DNA from: Diplocarpon mali
Lineage: Eukaryota > Ascomycota > Leotiomycetes > Helotiales > Drepanopezizaceae
Assembly (NCBI GenBank): GCA_024741835.1
Contig: JAENRP010000115.1
Span: forward strand, 54,651 to 118,650
Length of the DNA stretch: 64,000 bases
Direction of reading: 5' to 3'
Shown: piece after piece, positions 12,546 through 24,575 of the stretch
How the letters are laid out: every line of letters starts with the position of its first letter
Numbering within the stretch: the stretch's first letter is position 1
Translations under genes and position numbers: made by a program
The notes under the pieces: model-generated
The model's input: only the letters and a program-made list of their open reading frames with translations
Told to the model about the DNA's origin: nothing
The model's database searches: none

Positions 12546-13464
12546 ATAGGCGGAGCTGTATATGTTCTTAAAGCCTTTTGATAGAGTATATATTAAGGTA
12601 TTATAAGTTTATAGATCTTAAGAAAGAAGGTTTTACTTTAGGATCACTTCTCTTTATTAATTAGGAGTTGTAATAAGGTTGCCTAGGGGTATAGTATAAA
12701 TCTAAGGAAGTGGGGTCCGAGGATCTAAAGCTTATTATTCTACTAAAGTTGACCTAGTCTTTAATAGTATAGTATAACCTATTAAGGCTAACTAAGTCTT
12801 TACGTATATATATAGGTATAGGTCCCTTAGTTTTATACCTGAGTATTCGAAGGAAGGAGTAAAGAGCTTCGAAGAGTATAAGGAAGAGTCGATGAGTATA
12901 GGTCGATGAGTATGGGTCGATAAGTATAGGTCGATAGGGAGTATAGAGAAGGTCGACGACTTATTCGCAAGGAGGTATCTTCGAGGAGTTGAGTTGTATT
13001 TAAGGGTTTTAAAGGAAAGAGTAAGGAGCTTTAAAGAGTATAAGGAGAGTTATCGATAAGTATATTATTGATAAAAAAGAGTAGTATAGAGTTGTTTATA
13101 AGGGAGGGAGAAAGTTAAGAAGAGAAAAGCTATTATACTGCTCTAGGCAGTAGCTTATACTAGCAAAGTAAGAGTATAGTGAATAAAAAATTTTTTCGAA
13201 TTGAAATTGAAGGTAAATCTCCGTTTACTAAATGGAAGAGGTAAGGGGTCGAAAAAACGAGCTGATCTTGTATTCGAAGGTCGTTTTTTAGCTTTCTTTG
13301 AAAACTAGATTAGTAAGATCTAGGCGCTATATATAAGTTGCTTAGGGCAGTTTATAGTAGAAGTCAAGATTAAGAGATCGAGTTGCTTAAGGTAGTTCGA
13401 AATGATAATTCTAAAGGTGGTAGATATTAAGCTTCTTAGCAAAGGTTGAGTAGATCTTTTCTTA
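12546..13464 (-). other. Gypsy-1 5' leader
   Basis: Region between the 5' LTR and gag, with no readable protein. It contains the 14-bp tandem repeat at 12,888-12,945 and nearby related GAAGAGTATAAGGA repeats. Confidence 0.5.
12888..12945. repeat. 14-bp tandem repeat, four units
   Basis: Units GTCGATGAGTATAG, GTCGATGAGTATGG, GTCGATAAGTATAG and an imperfect fourth. Non-coding, inside the Gypsy-1 leader. Confidence 0.8.
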
Positions 13465-13719
13465 TATTACGACTCGCTCTTAAGCGTATAGAAGGCGAGA
13501 ATCAAATAACGCTAATGGTATTGCTTTAAGAGGTACGCTATATAATTAAAAAGAAAAGATAAAGAAGAAAAGAGAGTCTTTAGTAGAGCTCCTTTAGAAT
13601 AAGTATAAGTGCTTTACTAATATGCACGTGATCCAGCCACCTTGCTACCTTAGCGGGCACCTGACTTCGTGCACCTGACCAATACGTGACATAACCGTGT
13701 ACGTAATGCGGCCGTAATA
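13465..13719 (-). repeat. Gypsy-1 5' LTR
   Basis: 255 bp from TATTACGACTCGC to GCGGCCGTAATA. Aligns along its length with the solo LTR at 55,393-55,653 (TGTTACGGCTGGC..GCGGCCGTAACA). The Copia-D coding frame begins immediately outside it. Confidence 0.9.
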
Positions 13720-16672
13720 CTTTTAGTATAATTCAAGCCTTCCTTTTTACTAATACTCTATTTATAATCTTATTTCGTAGAACTAATCTCGATTTTATTA
13801 GCTTTCTTTTAATAGGAGGTTTACCTAATATTATTTTAAAGGTTCCTACTGATTTTATAGCTTCGAATTCACTAAGTATTGCTTCTCTTTATTCTTTTGG
13901 ATTTTGACTTAGCGTATCATATACTAATATTACCTCTATAAGAACAGTTAGTTGATTTCTTATAAAGGTCAACGCACTCTCTTAAGTATTAATCTCGCTA
14001 AATACTCATTTTAGCTTCAGCTTCCTACTATACCATAAGGTAGGAGTCTCTATTTGCTTTAAAACGCGTTAATCAGACGCTTTAAGGATATTTTCTATCA
14101 CCCTTTAAGGTTTAATACCTCTTACTTTAGCTTCATTGCTATAGATTTGCCTATTTTCTAACAACTCTAATATTGCAGGTCTTTTAATACTATATACTCT
14201 CTCAGTTTCATATACTAGCCTTTCTATAACTCTTATAAGAGGTCTTTTAATAATATCTACTGGCCTTATAAGTCTTATTAAGCTTATAGCACTATATGCT
14301 AGCCTCTTATTCTAAGGTCTTTCCTATAATTATACTTCTCTTACATTATATATTAAGTATTTGTCAAATTTAATATCAGCAGATATCAGTTCTTTTAAAG
14401 TCTCGACATTTAATAGCTTATACATCTTCGAGCTTATTATACCTATAAGTATCTAAGCTCCTATTATAGTTCTTAACTCGAACTTACCTAGGCCATTTCC
14501 TCTATTATTTAATAGGAACGCCCTAGACCTAAATACTCTAATTTTTAAGAGATCTTTAGTATATTCTAAGTACGCCTCTAATAGAGTTAGGCCTTTCAGC
14601 TCTCCAAAAGGTAGAGCCTTTGTAGGCCTCCTATTCTTTAGCCTATAGGCCCACTCCATAGCGTAATACTATATATAGCTGTTCATCTTAGCGTTATATA
14701 TGTAAGAGCGAGCTATTTTTGTAATTTCGTATATCTAATATTCGACAACGCTATTTAAACTATACTTATAAGCAGGTAAAGGTTCTAAGGTTATACCTCC
14801 TTCTAATAGCTATAGTAAGAATCTGCCTCCAAACTCTCCTATACTATTATCAAACCTCTAGTATACTATTAAAGTAGAGTTCTCTATCTCTAATTACTTC
14901 TTTAAGTCTTTGATTTTTAGCTATATCTTATTGGCGCTCTTATTCTTTAATAGCCTTATCTAACAGTATCTGCAGGCGTTATCTACTACTAATAGGAAGT
15001 AGTAATACCCCTTAATCGATAGCAGTAGTATTCCTAATATATCGGCGTAGAGTCTTCTATAGATCTTATCTATTTTTATATCTGTTTTCTTATTGAATTG
15101 CTCCTTTATTCTACTTGCTAAGCAGCTTTCGCAGTTTCTCTCTCCTTTAAGAGCGATTCGAGCTTCTATATTCAAGCTATAGTTGTTATCGACTAGCTTC
15201 TTTAGCTTAATATAGTTAAGGTGACTTAGTCTCCTATAGAGGAGCTTTGAATCCGTTTTATTCGAGTTTTATAATATTGTCTCTATATTAATTAGTTCTA
15301 AAGGTTATATAAGGCTAAGGTTTATAGCTTTTTCATTTACTTTAATTGCAATAGCAGTATGCGATTGAGATAAAGTGAATAATCCATTAAGCTATAGTAT
15401 AGTAAATACTATATCGTCGCCTCGATACCCTTTTGCCTCTTCTTTACTAAAGATCATAGTAATATTATCGTCGCCAAGCTTTAAAACTAATATAAGTCGA
15501 GTATTGCCAAATAATAGAATATATTATATATTATATAGCGTCAGTTTATTATTAATAATATAGTTTCTATAGCCAATTGCTTCTAAGAGCGCGCCGTTTG
15601 CTATTCTGACTTACTTTAGGTTATTCTACTTCCTAATTTTAATAAAATCATTCTATATACTAAAGAAGTATCTTATAGCGCCAGAGTCTACTTTCTAAAA
15701 AGGCTAATCTATCTCTAAGCTTAAAGCTATCTTAATAGCTTCTATTATTAAGGCAACTTTACATTTTAAAGAATAAGAGTAAATAGATAAGGTTGTATTA
15801 TTTTCAGCTATCTAAGCTCTAGCTTTATCTCTTCCTCTCTTCTTTAATTAGCACTTTGCTTTCCAATAGCTAAGTTTGCCGCAATTATAATACTTTCCTC
15901 CTCTTTCTCCCTTCTATATTCCTCCTTATTATATTCCTCCTTTTCCTCTATTACCTCTGCCTCTATATCTGCCTCTGCCTCTATCTCTCCCTTTATCTCT
16001 ACTGCGGCCTCCTCCTTTTGCAAGGTAGGCCTTAGCGATTAATGCAGCTATCTGCGTAGATATAGGCGCCACCTTTAGCTCTTATCTATATATCACTTCA
16101 TACTTTTAAATTATAACGATTATCTTTTAAAAGGTTATAGGAGAGGTTTTAAGGTTAATTATAATTGAACTCTATATTCTAACTATTAGAAGACTATTAA
16201 GCAACTGCTTTTTCATTTAAGTATTATTAAAAGGATTGCTATAGCCTTAAAGGAGAGCTTGAATACTCTTAAGTTATAAAACGTAGTTATTAAACGACTT
16301 AGAGTAGGGAATGTACTTAGCCTTATTAAACTCCTTAATCAAGTTTATATAAGTCTTAGAGTTCTTAATAAGTTTGCTCTCTCCTACTTTAAGAGCGTTC
16401 TAAAGAGCGTAAGCGTTATCGACCATGATCTAGGTGCGATACTTTCTATTAAGGCTAAGGGTAAGGCCTTTAGCTATAGTAGCTATAGCCTCCTAGTTCT
16501 TCTTCTCTTATTTACCTTTAGATTTGGCAGGTTTTAAAGGAATAAGGCCGATAGCCTATTAAAGACAGCTATTTATAGCTAAGTTTTAAATAGTAGCTGG
16601 TTCCTATTCCTAGTAGTTAGACCAATTGAGCTTAATCTTAGTATTATTAATCTTAGTAGTCTTCTTAATCAT
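13720..16672 (-). pseudogene. Copia-D gag-pol remnant (gag, protease, integrase, start of RT)
   Basis: The frame starts at ATG 16,672 (MIKKTTKINN). Gag is followed by an Arg/Gly-rich stretch near 15,940-16,020 and a zinc knuckle near 15,880 (YYNCGKLSYWKAKC, first Cys and the His altered). The protease near 15,690 keeps VDSGA. The GAG-pre-integrase zinc site LSHLNYIKLKKL...CESC is at about 15,120-15,220. The integrase core follows with YADILGILLLSIKGYYYFL. The frame ends at 13,720 in the segment before the RT palm (EAILSEFEAIKSVGTFKIIL), where Gypsy-1 is inserted. Stops sit at Gln/Trp positions. Gene order gag-PR-IN-RT defines Copia. Confidence 0.88.
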
Positions 16673-16803
16673 TTTTATTAAGTTAGGGTTATTGAAAAAA
16701 AAAGGGGTGAAAAATAGGGGTAAAAAGGGAAAGAAGGTATATATATGTATATATATATAAGGGTATATAAAGAGGTATTATATAATTGTGTTTTACTAAG
16801 AAG
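16673..16803 (-). other. Copia-D leader and junction with Gypsy-3
   Basis: AT-rich with (TA)n-type stretches near 16,740-16,765. It ends with AGAAG (16,799-16,803), the left copy of the Gypsy-3 target site. Confidence 0.6.
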
Positions 16804-17110
16804 TGTAACGACACAGAACCGCCAAAGTGCAAGATCAAGTATAGGAGTAAGAAGTGGTGCAAAAGGCGTATTCTATAGGTCTAATACAAAGGAAACGAAG
16901 AAGTTAAAGAACCCTCCTTAAGAGAGAGCCCTTCTTCCTTATATATATAGCAGCTAGGAGCTCTATTGCCTGCTTATGTAATATTATGTAAGAATATCCT
17001 TTTGCACCTTTAGGGTTGATTTGAGAAAACCCTATATCGAATCGAGATTGCGAAACCTTAAAACGCCGTACTCCTAAGTAATTGCACTAAGTGGAGGTGC
17101 AGCTGTTATA
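16804..17110 (-). repeat. Gypsy-3 3' LTR
   Basis: 307 bp, collinear with 24,085-24,391. The first 24 bases differ at seven sites, all transitions. Confidence 0.93.
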
Positions 17111-17130
17111 CTACCTCCCCCCTTTAAAAA
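17111..17130 (-). promoter_or_regulatory. Polypurine tract of Gypsy-3
   Basis: Minus-strand AAAGGGGGGAGGTAG directly next to the 3' LTR. Confidence 0.8.
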
Positions 17131-17429
17131 CGCTTGCCTATAAGTGTTAGTAGGTTATAATGATTTTTATATAGTAATGTACTTAGCGCGTTATTATACA
17201 AACGGTACCGTTTTATATTTAGTTTAGCGCAAGTCGCGTTATATACTTAAATTTGTTTTTCCTCTCGCAGGATCTTCCTTCCTTAGTATAATAATTGCAT
17301 ATAATCGCATAGGTCCCTTACTCCTACTACTATAGCGCAAGGCTAATGCATAGTAGTAGAAACAATTACTACTACTACTACCAACTACTATAAGTAAGTT
17401 TGCCCTAGTCTAGGGTCGAATTGCATCTA

Positions 17430-18360
17430 ATATGCGTAGTGCCAATTCCCTTGCTATTAGGCGCCTTTACGATAGCTTACTACATTTATTATTACTAGTG
17501 TATGCGGCGCCTTATATATGATATTACGCATAAGTGCGAGTTTGAATTAGAGCGTAGTAAGAAGTGCTACTAGTGCTAGGAGCAGAAGGCGGAGTGCATC
17601 CTTATAAGTATCTTAAATTGAGTTTAAAGACTTAGTTGTGCTAATACTTATTTATAGCTTCCCTTCTATATTAGTAAGGAGTTCGCAGCGCTATCTGCAG
17701 CCCTTAAGGAGTAGCAGGGGGAGGCTCCTTAGTAGCAAAAGGAGGATGACGATAATAATAATGAGGACGCGCGTGCGGTTTCGGCAGGGAACCGTAAGAT
17801 GCTCTATTAAGAGGCGGTCTAGCGCGCCTAGATTCTTATCAACCTCTTGCTAATAGCTAGCGCAGAGGCTCTAATTAGCCGCTTCTAATTAGAGTGTGCT
17901 AGCCTTGCAAAGCTCTGCTTTATAGCTAAGGCTATAGTAAGCTAGCTAGAGGGGATCTAGGCGACGGTTGCTATAAGTTAAACCCGAATTAGTATTAAAT
18001 CGACCGCTGACTTTCTAATAGGAGCGCAGCGACCTTATTAAGTCCTAGCTAGTAAGGTTAAAGCAATCCAGTTAAACTATACTAGGCCTCTTAAGGTCTA
18101 TTGCTATATTAGTAAAGCGGACCGCTATAGCAGTAGAGTCTTTTATAAGAGGAGGGGGGCTCGCAATAGCGAGGGTAGCATTGGGCGCAGCGGCTAGTAG
18201 GGTAGCGCTAGCAGCGGTAAGAGGAGGAGGTCGGGGTTGTTTTAGGCGGGGGCGTATTTAAGAGGCAAGCTTTAGCTTTAGAATAGAGTTGGAGCTTATC
18301 TCCTTAAGCGTAGAGGAGGAGGGGTCGAAGGAGTTATAAGGGGAGGGGGCAGTTGGCCTA
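17430..18360 (+). pseudogene. Antisense Cys-rich frame in the 3' part of Gypsy-3
   Basis: Opposite to the Gypsy-3 genes, between chromodomain and LTR, about 1 kb has less AT bias and a plus-strand frame. It reads MRRLIYDITHKCEFELERSK, then KCYxC and QKAECI (17,505-17,590), with two stops at probable Gln/Trp codons. The spacing C..C..C-x5-C resembles a zinc-cluster half. Downstream is Glu/Asp/Arg-rich. I cannot name a family. The alternative is a non-coding 3' region with retained CG-rich sequence. Confidence 0.4.
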
Positions 18361-18401
18361 GCGTTATTGTTTTTCTATTTTTATTATTTTTCTCCTTTTT
18401 T

Positions 18402-18436
18402 NNNNNNNNNNNNNNNNNNNNNNNNNNNNNNNNNNN
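18402..18436. other. Assembly gap (35 N)
   Basis: Run of undetermined bases inside Gypsy-3, following a T/C-rich stretch at 18,370-18,401 that may have blocked assembly. Confidence 0.99.
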
Positions 18437-18479
18437 TTTATTTATATTTTTAGATTTGTTTATTAACCTATTTTGCGTC

Positions 18480-21400
18480 TAGCCTATTATCTTCCAAATG
18501 ACTATAATCATCTATACCACTTTCTTAAGCCTTTAGCCAAGCTTATAGGTTTTAAGGTAGTCCTAGCTTTATAGGATTAGTCTAATAAAAGTCGCAAATC
18601 TTATATAGGGATCCTATAAAATTTAAGGTGCGATATTAACTCAAATTAAGGTTATAATTAGTCCATTTGACTTAGTACTTTAGCTTTCCTTAAGATAGGC
18701 GTATACCTAGTATCTTAGATACTTTATACTCTTCTTACTTAGCAATCTTTTTTATAATAGGCTAGGGTTATTCCTAACTTAGCAAAGGGTTCTATAGATC
18801 TTTAAATAGTAGCTCTAGCGTAAAGATATTGTATATTATAAAACCTATAGGCAGCTTGATCTAATATAAATTGCCTACCTTCTTAAGAACCTCGAAAGGA
18901 CTATCCTATTAATTAGCCAGTTTCCTACTAAGGCGGTAGTTCTTAAGATTTTTTATCAAAAGGTAGACTATATCTTTAAGTTTCTAATCAATCTCCCTTT
19001 AGTATTAATTTATAGACTTACGCATTTTCTCCTAGGCGCATTCCATATTGCCTTTCGCTACTTCCTAAGCTGTATATATCCTCTCTGCTACTAGCTTAGC
19101 TTCTGCTTAGTTCAATTTCTCCTATAGGCTAGACGTTTTTAAAGAGATCTAGTCCCAACTTATCTAAGGCGTAACTCTATACTTAAGCTAATATAGGGTT
19201 ATACTAATTAAAGCGTAAGGTAGAGTTGATTGCGCATAATCTATTAATAGAATCAGTTTACTTTAATTATCTTAATAGTAATTAATAAAAGGCCTTAGCC
19301 TTAAATTAATATACTTATTTATAATCTCTATTTGGCTATTAGTCTCCTTATAGTACGCTATAGAGAGTTTAATCTTAATACTGATAATATAGTAGAACTC
19401 TTTCTAAAATAAGGAGACGAATTAGGGGCCTTGGTTTAAGGTAATTATCTTTAGAGTATAGCCGAATCGATATATCTATTAAACAAATAATTGGGCAGTT
19501 CCTTAAGTGTTAATATCTTTTTAATAAGGAATTGTAATAGCGCTCTTACTAAGTCGGTCTATAAAAACCAGGATTCGATCAAAACTGTACTTATTAAGAG
19601 GGAAATCCTTAAAATCTATATATAAGTGCTATATAAGATAATTAGGAATAGGAAGAGGCTGCAAGAGGCCTTATTATTTAGTGGTCTTCAAATGTGAGAA
19701 TTAATAAGGTCTATAATTTGTAATAAATCTTTTGCAGTCCGAACCTATCCTAACTTAATAGTATTTAAAAGCGAGTAGCTAGTAGGTCTTTAAGCTACTA
19801 AGGTATGCGCTTAAAGGTTGGTTATAAGCTTCTTAAATTAAACAAGTGCATAAGGGAGTATTGCGATATACGCAAAGACGCTTCTTAAAGCAAAGTAATC
19901 TGTCTTTTAAAGAGTAGTTCTTAAGGAGGTCGGCGCAAATCTTTTAAAAGGATTTGTAATTGTCTTAATAAAGCTTCTTAATTAAATCAAAGGAATCCTT
20001 AAGTCGATTTAGGATCGAATTAGGATTATTAGTTGATATTAGGGTAAGGGTGCCTTCGGCAGATTCGGCGAGAAATTTGTCGGCCAGTTCGGTATTAATT
20101 TAAAGGTTTAACTAAGCTAGGGAAATTAGAACCTAGGATCGGCTATTTAGCTTCGCTTACTTATAAACTGGCATATCCTGCTCTTGGCGGCTAAGAATAT
20201 CGGCCTTCCGATTATCTTTACTAGGAGTGTATATGATTCGAAAATTAAAGTCGGATAGGAATTCTATCTATTAGCACTATTTCGCAGTTAGAACCTTAGT
20301 AGTTATAAAGTACTTAAGGGAGCGGTAATTTAAGTAAATATCAACTCGCTCCTTAAGTAATATAAGCTTAGGTCTCTATTTGTAGTAGGATTCAATAATA
20401 GCAAAGAGTTCCTTATTGTATATTTCCTAATTAGGTTTATAGTTAGAGAGTATATGCAAATAGAAGCTAATTAGGTACTATTGCTTATCAGAGTGTTATT
20501 AAGAAAGTACTTTAGTAATAACGCTATTAGAAGTATCAGTTTCTAGCTTTATAGGCAAGTTAGGGTTAAAATGGTAAATTCGCTAAATCGAGAGTAGCTG
20601 CTTGCGAAGCTCTTTAAAAGCGATTCGGCACTCTTCCATCCAATTCCAAGGTACTATTAGTTAGGTTAGAACCGAGAGGGGTTTAGCAATTAGCCTAAAG
20701 TTGCAAATGAATTATTAGTAGAACCTGCAAAATCCTAAGTAGGACTTCACTTTAGTAATAGTTTTCGAATACCTTTAGTTGTATAGTAGTTCGACCTTTT
20801 TAAGGTCCGGTTCAATCCTAATTATTATTAGAATGTATTTGAGATATCAAGTTCGAGTAATATAGAACTCGCACTTCTTAATATCTACTTAAAGGCTAGC
20901 CTTTAAGAGTCGTTTTAGTACCTTTTCAATATGATCCTAGTGCTCTTTAACATTCTTTAAGTAAATTAAAATATCGTCTAAATACGCTATGTAAAAATCA
21001 TTTAAGTAATTTAAAAGAACGTCATTTATATACTGCTAGTAAGTAGCAGGTCTGTTATAAAGGCCGAATGGGAGAACTTTGCATTTATAGGATCTGTACC
21101 TTATTCGAAAGGTGGTGTATTCCTTTGATTTAAGGTCTATTTGTATCCGATTGAAAGCGGCCCGAATATCTAGTTTTGTAAAAATCTTAGCTTTAGATAC
21201 TCGCCTTAAAAGCTTATTTATCCTTGGAATCGGGTAAGCGTCTTTCTAAGTTAATGCGTTTAGCTTCTAGTAGTCTATGCAAAATCGGAGGCTACTGTCG
21301 GCCTTCTTTACAAATAGCATTAGCGAAGCAAAGGGGCTAGTACTTGTCTTAATAAAGCCTTTATTTAAATTCTTAAGTAAGTACTCCTTTATAACCTTAA

Positions 21401-22420
21401 GCTCTTTAGTAGATTAATAGTAGAAGGGCAAATAGGCATTAGGTAAGGGCTCTTTTAGCTATATCTTATAATTGTAGTACCGATAAGGAGGGAGGGTATC
21501 TGCATCCCTTTTTAAGAAAGCTAGTCTTAAAGATTAGTACTATTTTAAAAGTCGATTATTGATTAGCTTTTCGATATCGGGATTCTTAGGCTTATATCTT
21601 TCCTTTAGAATCCTATCTACTTTATAAATACTGGTTTAAAAGAACTCTATCTCCTTACGCTTTATATTATAATAAAAGGCATTAGTACTGATTTTGCAAA
21701 TAGGAACTGCAGCTTTAAGGCATTTGCGAATAGGGTCAGATTGTAGTCGATTCGTATTAGACTGTTTTCCTAAATCTAGCTTAGTTATAGGTAAGGGCGC
21801 TGGCCTAGTGATAGCAATAGGGATCTTGCGCCTAGCTAAAGCTATTAAATTAATATAGGACTGTCTTCTATTAATCTATTGAGCTTTATCTATAGCTATT
21901 TCTTATTCTCTGCGATTGATATTAGCTTAATAATCGGATCGGATCTAAAGTCCTTTAAAAGGGGGAAGACGAATGACGATTTCCTTTGCAAATTAGGGAG
22001 ATAGGGGGTAATACAAAGGCTATAAGAATCGGTTTTCCTTTAGGTTAAGTTTAAGTCGGAATCGGCGCATCCATTTGACTCTAATAATAGTATTGCGCTA
22101 GCTAAGGTCGAGAATAACCTAAGGGCAGTTATAAATACGCCTTCTATTAATTGTTAAGTAAAAGCGCATATAGTGTATAGCTTATATATAAATGGTATTT
22201 TAAAATCCATAGATAGGAATAAGGGCTAAAAGAGGAAGAATTTTAAAGCCAGTTGCTTTTGAAAGACATATAGAAAGGGAACGATTTAAAAATAGGTAAC
22301 TAAGGGCTTTAGTATCTGCTAAAGCTAATAATGATACTCTAAGTCCATTTATACTAATAGTATAAGAGGTTAAGAATTGCTTCCTTCCTATTAAAGAGTT
22401 AAGATCTAGCTTCGATAAGT
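18480..22420 (-). pseudogene. Gypsy-3 pol remnant: protease, RT, RNase H, integrase, chromodomain
   Basis: Minus strand, right to left. Protease near 22,300 (ADTKASYLF-like, read LADTKALSYLF, then YNCP-stop-VILDLS). RT at about 20,935-21,320 has LMLFVKKADSSLRFCIDY, IFTKLDIRAAFNRI and YIAYLDDILIYLKN, so the catalytic YLDD is intact. RNase H follows near 20,300-20,600. The integrase core near 19,400-19,450 has GPQFVSLFQKEFYYI. The chromodomain at about 18,560-18,740 has ILGIRLS-stop-GKLKY-stop-VKWTNYN. Stops are fewer than in Gypsy-2, suggesting later insertion or lighter mutation. Confidence 0.9.
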
Positions 22421-23776
22421 CGCACTTTCGCAGGCCTAAGTAAGAGTCTTTTCCTAGGCCTCTTCGTTTTCCTAATCTTCCTCTATTTCGACCCTATTCT
22501 TAGTTGAGTCTAAAGTTGGATTAGCTTCCTTTGCATCTTCTAAGGCATTGATCTTGCCTATAGAAGGGCACTTAGTCTTATAGTGACCAGTTTTGCTATA
22601 GGTCTAGTAGGTGGCTTGCTTAAGGGGTAAAGCAAGAGAACTAGCCTTAGCTAGCATATTTTAATAAAAAGGGGTAATCGGCTTTAGGGCTAGTATCCTA
22701 GAAGCTTAAGTAGTACTTTTAACGCTCGGACTGCAAGCGGTCTTATTAAGGAGCGAACCAGATATCTTCTAATATAATACTAGGGTCGCCTTACTTCCAG
22801 TCGAAGGGTTGAGAAGTTAGTTACTTTAGCGTTCGGTATTAAAGGCGTTCAATTGGTTAACTATAATAGTATAGTCCTTCCCTTAAGAGGCCTTAGCTAA
22901 AGCGTAAGTAGATTTAAGCTAAGGAGTAATCTTATTCTATATAAAGAAGAACCACTTAGATCTTAAGACCTCTCCTTAGATCGCAGCGGATTAGAATCGG
23001 GCCTAAAACTAAGGAAAAGTTTCTTTAAAATAACCGGCTTCCCTTATATAAAGGTGGTAGAAAGTAGATTAGAATAGGTCTACCTCTTAGCTAGTTAAAA
23101 AGTAACTGCTTAGCAGTTCTACTATTTCTTAACAGTTTCGAAAGGGGTTAGTCTTTAAGAGGTACTAGGGTTTAAGGTACATTTGGGCTTATCCTATAGT
23201 AGATCTTTAAATAAGGGCTTGGCAAGCTTGCTTATTCGGGTATAAGTCGGCATTGACTTGCAATCGGTCTCGGACTAAAGCTAACTACTACTTATATATT
23301 AAAGAGGTTCTATTATTAAAGGGGGTGATCTTTTCAATCAGCTGAATTTTTAGCTATTTTATATTTATATCGACTTCTAAAGGAGGCTAAGTCTCGCTTT
23401 ATCAAGGGTAGGTAGATTCTCACTTAGTAGTTTAATATACGCGCTAAGCTGTTTCTTAGCTTTAATAAGCTAGGGTCTTTAGGCTAGAGATAGCTTAGGC
23501 AATCCTGCTAATCTCACTTTACAATTATCGATTAAATTGATTTTAGCATTATAAGGATTCCTTTAAACCTAAGACTATTCCTTATAAGACGTTCGGGTTC
23601 GAAAAGTCTTATTTATCTTAATTGGCTTAGCTATAGTATTATAGTCTCTTGCCCTTAGCAGCAAAGGAAGGTCCGGCCTTAGGGGCTAGGGTAAGGGTAC
23701 TTCTTATAGAAGCTAGTTCCTTAAACAAACCAGGTATATTCTATATCTATTGACTTCCAGCTAGTAGGAAATTCAT
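22421..23776 (-). pseudogene. Gypsy-3 gag remnant
   Basis: Probable start ATG at 23,776 (MNFLLAGSQ). The body is Gln/Lys/Glu-rich with stops at Gln codons. A zinc knuckle of type C-x2-C-x4-H-x4-C is at about 22,565-22,610, read TYSKTGHYKTKC with the first Cys positions altered. It leads directly into the protease. Confidence 0.75.
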
Positions 23777-24084
23777 TTTACCGATTTTGGTTTTAGTAGT
23801 AATTCGATTAAAAAGGGGTTCTATAGAAAAAGGGTTCCGATAGCATAGTGCTCTCTTAACTTCTGCCTATAGTACTTCTATAAAAGGAGTAGTTAAGAAA
23901 ATCCAGCTAATGAAAGCGTTCCTCAATTATACTAGTTAACGAGCTACACTTAAGCTCCCAGTTTGTCTAAGAGATCTTTAGGATCCTAACTCTATCGAAA
24001 GTTAAAACAATCGCAAATCGATTTTCTAAAAGGGTAGGATATTATTAAAAGCTATCCTTAGCAGAGAAGAACTTCTTTATTTAA

Positions 24085-24391
24085 TATAATAATACAAAAC
24101 TGCTAAAGTGCGAGATTAAGTATAGGAGTAAGAAGTGGTATAAAAGGCGTATTCTATAGGTCTAATATAAAGGAAACAAAGAAGTTAGAGAACCCTCCTT
24201 AAGGGAGAGCCCTTCTTCCTTATATATATAGCAGCTAAGAGCTCTATTGCCCGCTTATATAATATTATATAAGAATATCCTTTTGCACCTTCGGGGTCGA
24301 TTCGAGAAAACCCTATATCAAATCGAGATTGCGAAACCTTAGAACGCCATACTCCTAGGTAATTGCATTAAGTGGAGGTGCAGCCGTTATA
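24085..24391 (-). repeat. Gypsy-3 5' LTR
   Basis: 307 bp, ends GCAGCCGTTATA, followed by AGAAG (24,392-24,396). Confidence 0.93.
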
Positions 24392-24396
24392 AGAAG

Positions 24397-24575
24397 CAGG
24401 TTCAAAATTGAAGAGATTGATTAAGTTAATCGATTCTAGGAATTGCTACTATAATAGAATCGAAAGGTATAGATTCTAGTTCTAGAGAGCTGAAGTAGTA
24501 TATATATAAGGTTGGCTTACCAAGCCTTAGCCTCCGCTCTATGCGGTAATCTCCGTACCTTATATATTTCTAACA
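24397..24575 (-). repeat. Copia-D 5' LTR (outer part)
   Basis: Minus strand begins TGTTAGAAATATATAAGG, a Copia-type terminus. A TATATATAAGG promoter-like box is at about 24,498-24,512. The inner end of the LTR lies left of Gypsy-3. No second LTR copy is in the window, so the length is not fixed. Confidence 0.65.

Larger units (their letters stand above)
1..13719 (-). mobile_element. Gypsy-1: RIP-degraded Ty3/Gypsy LTR retrotransposon, left end outside window
   Basis: Minus-strand LTR element with its 3' LTR at 1-180 (cut by the window edge) and 5' LTR at 13,465-13,719. Gag, protease, a partial RT, RNase H and integrase are readable right to left between 12.5 and 8.7 kb, with many stops. A purine tract on the minus strand lies immediately inside the left LTR, which fixes the orientation. 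Gypsy-2 (631-8,666) is inserted in its 3' part. It sits inside the pol of Copia-D, whose minus-strand frame is broken off exactly at 13,720. The RT palm domain appears to be missing. The same LTR family occurs as a solo LTR at 55,393-55,653. Confidence 0.85.
16804..24391 (-). mobile_element. Gypsy-3: complete chromodomain Ty3/Gypsy element (7,588 bp)
   Basis: Two 307-bp LTRs (16,804-17,110 and 24,085-24,391) start TGTAACGAC and end GCCGTTATA. The flanking 5-bp duplication AGAAG is perfect at 16,799-16,803 and 24,392-24,396. A minus-strand purine tract abuts the left LTR. Right to left it holds gag, protease, RT with an intact YLDD box, RNase H, integrase and chromodomain. Mutation is milder than in Gypsy-2, but many stops remain. 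A 35-base run of N lies inside. Confidence 0.93.
13720..24575 (-). mobile_element. Copia-D: Ty1/Copia element, split by Gypsy-1 and Gypsy-3
   Basis: Minus-strand Copia whose visible parts are 13,720-16,803 (RT start, integrase, protease, gag) and 24,392-24,575 (5' LTR). Gypsy-3 (16,804-24,391) sits between them with a perfect AGAAG duplication. The rest of RT, RNase H and the 3' LTR must lie left of Gypsy-1, outside the window. The right end is TTCTAACA at 24,575, i.e. TGTTAGAA on the minus strand, where base composition changes abruptly to that of the host island. Confidence 0.85.

Noticed and set aside
12888..12945. Short regular repeats considered as a CRISPR-like array
   Set aside because: Contiguous 14-bp tandem units without spacers, in a eukaryotic retroelement leader.
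14453..15563. Small open frames treated as separate genes
   Set aside because: They are stop-free stretches of the Copia-D integrase frame or its reverse strand.
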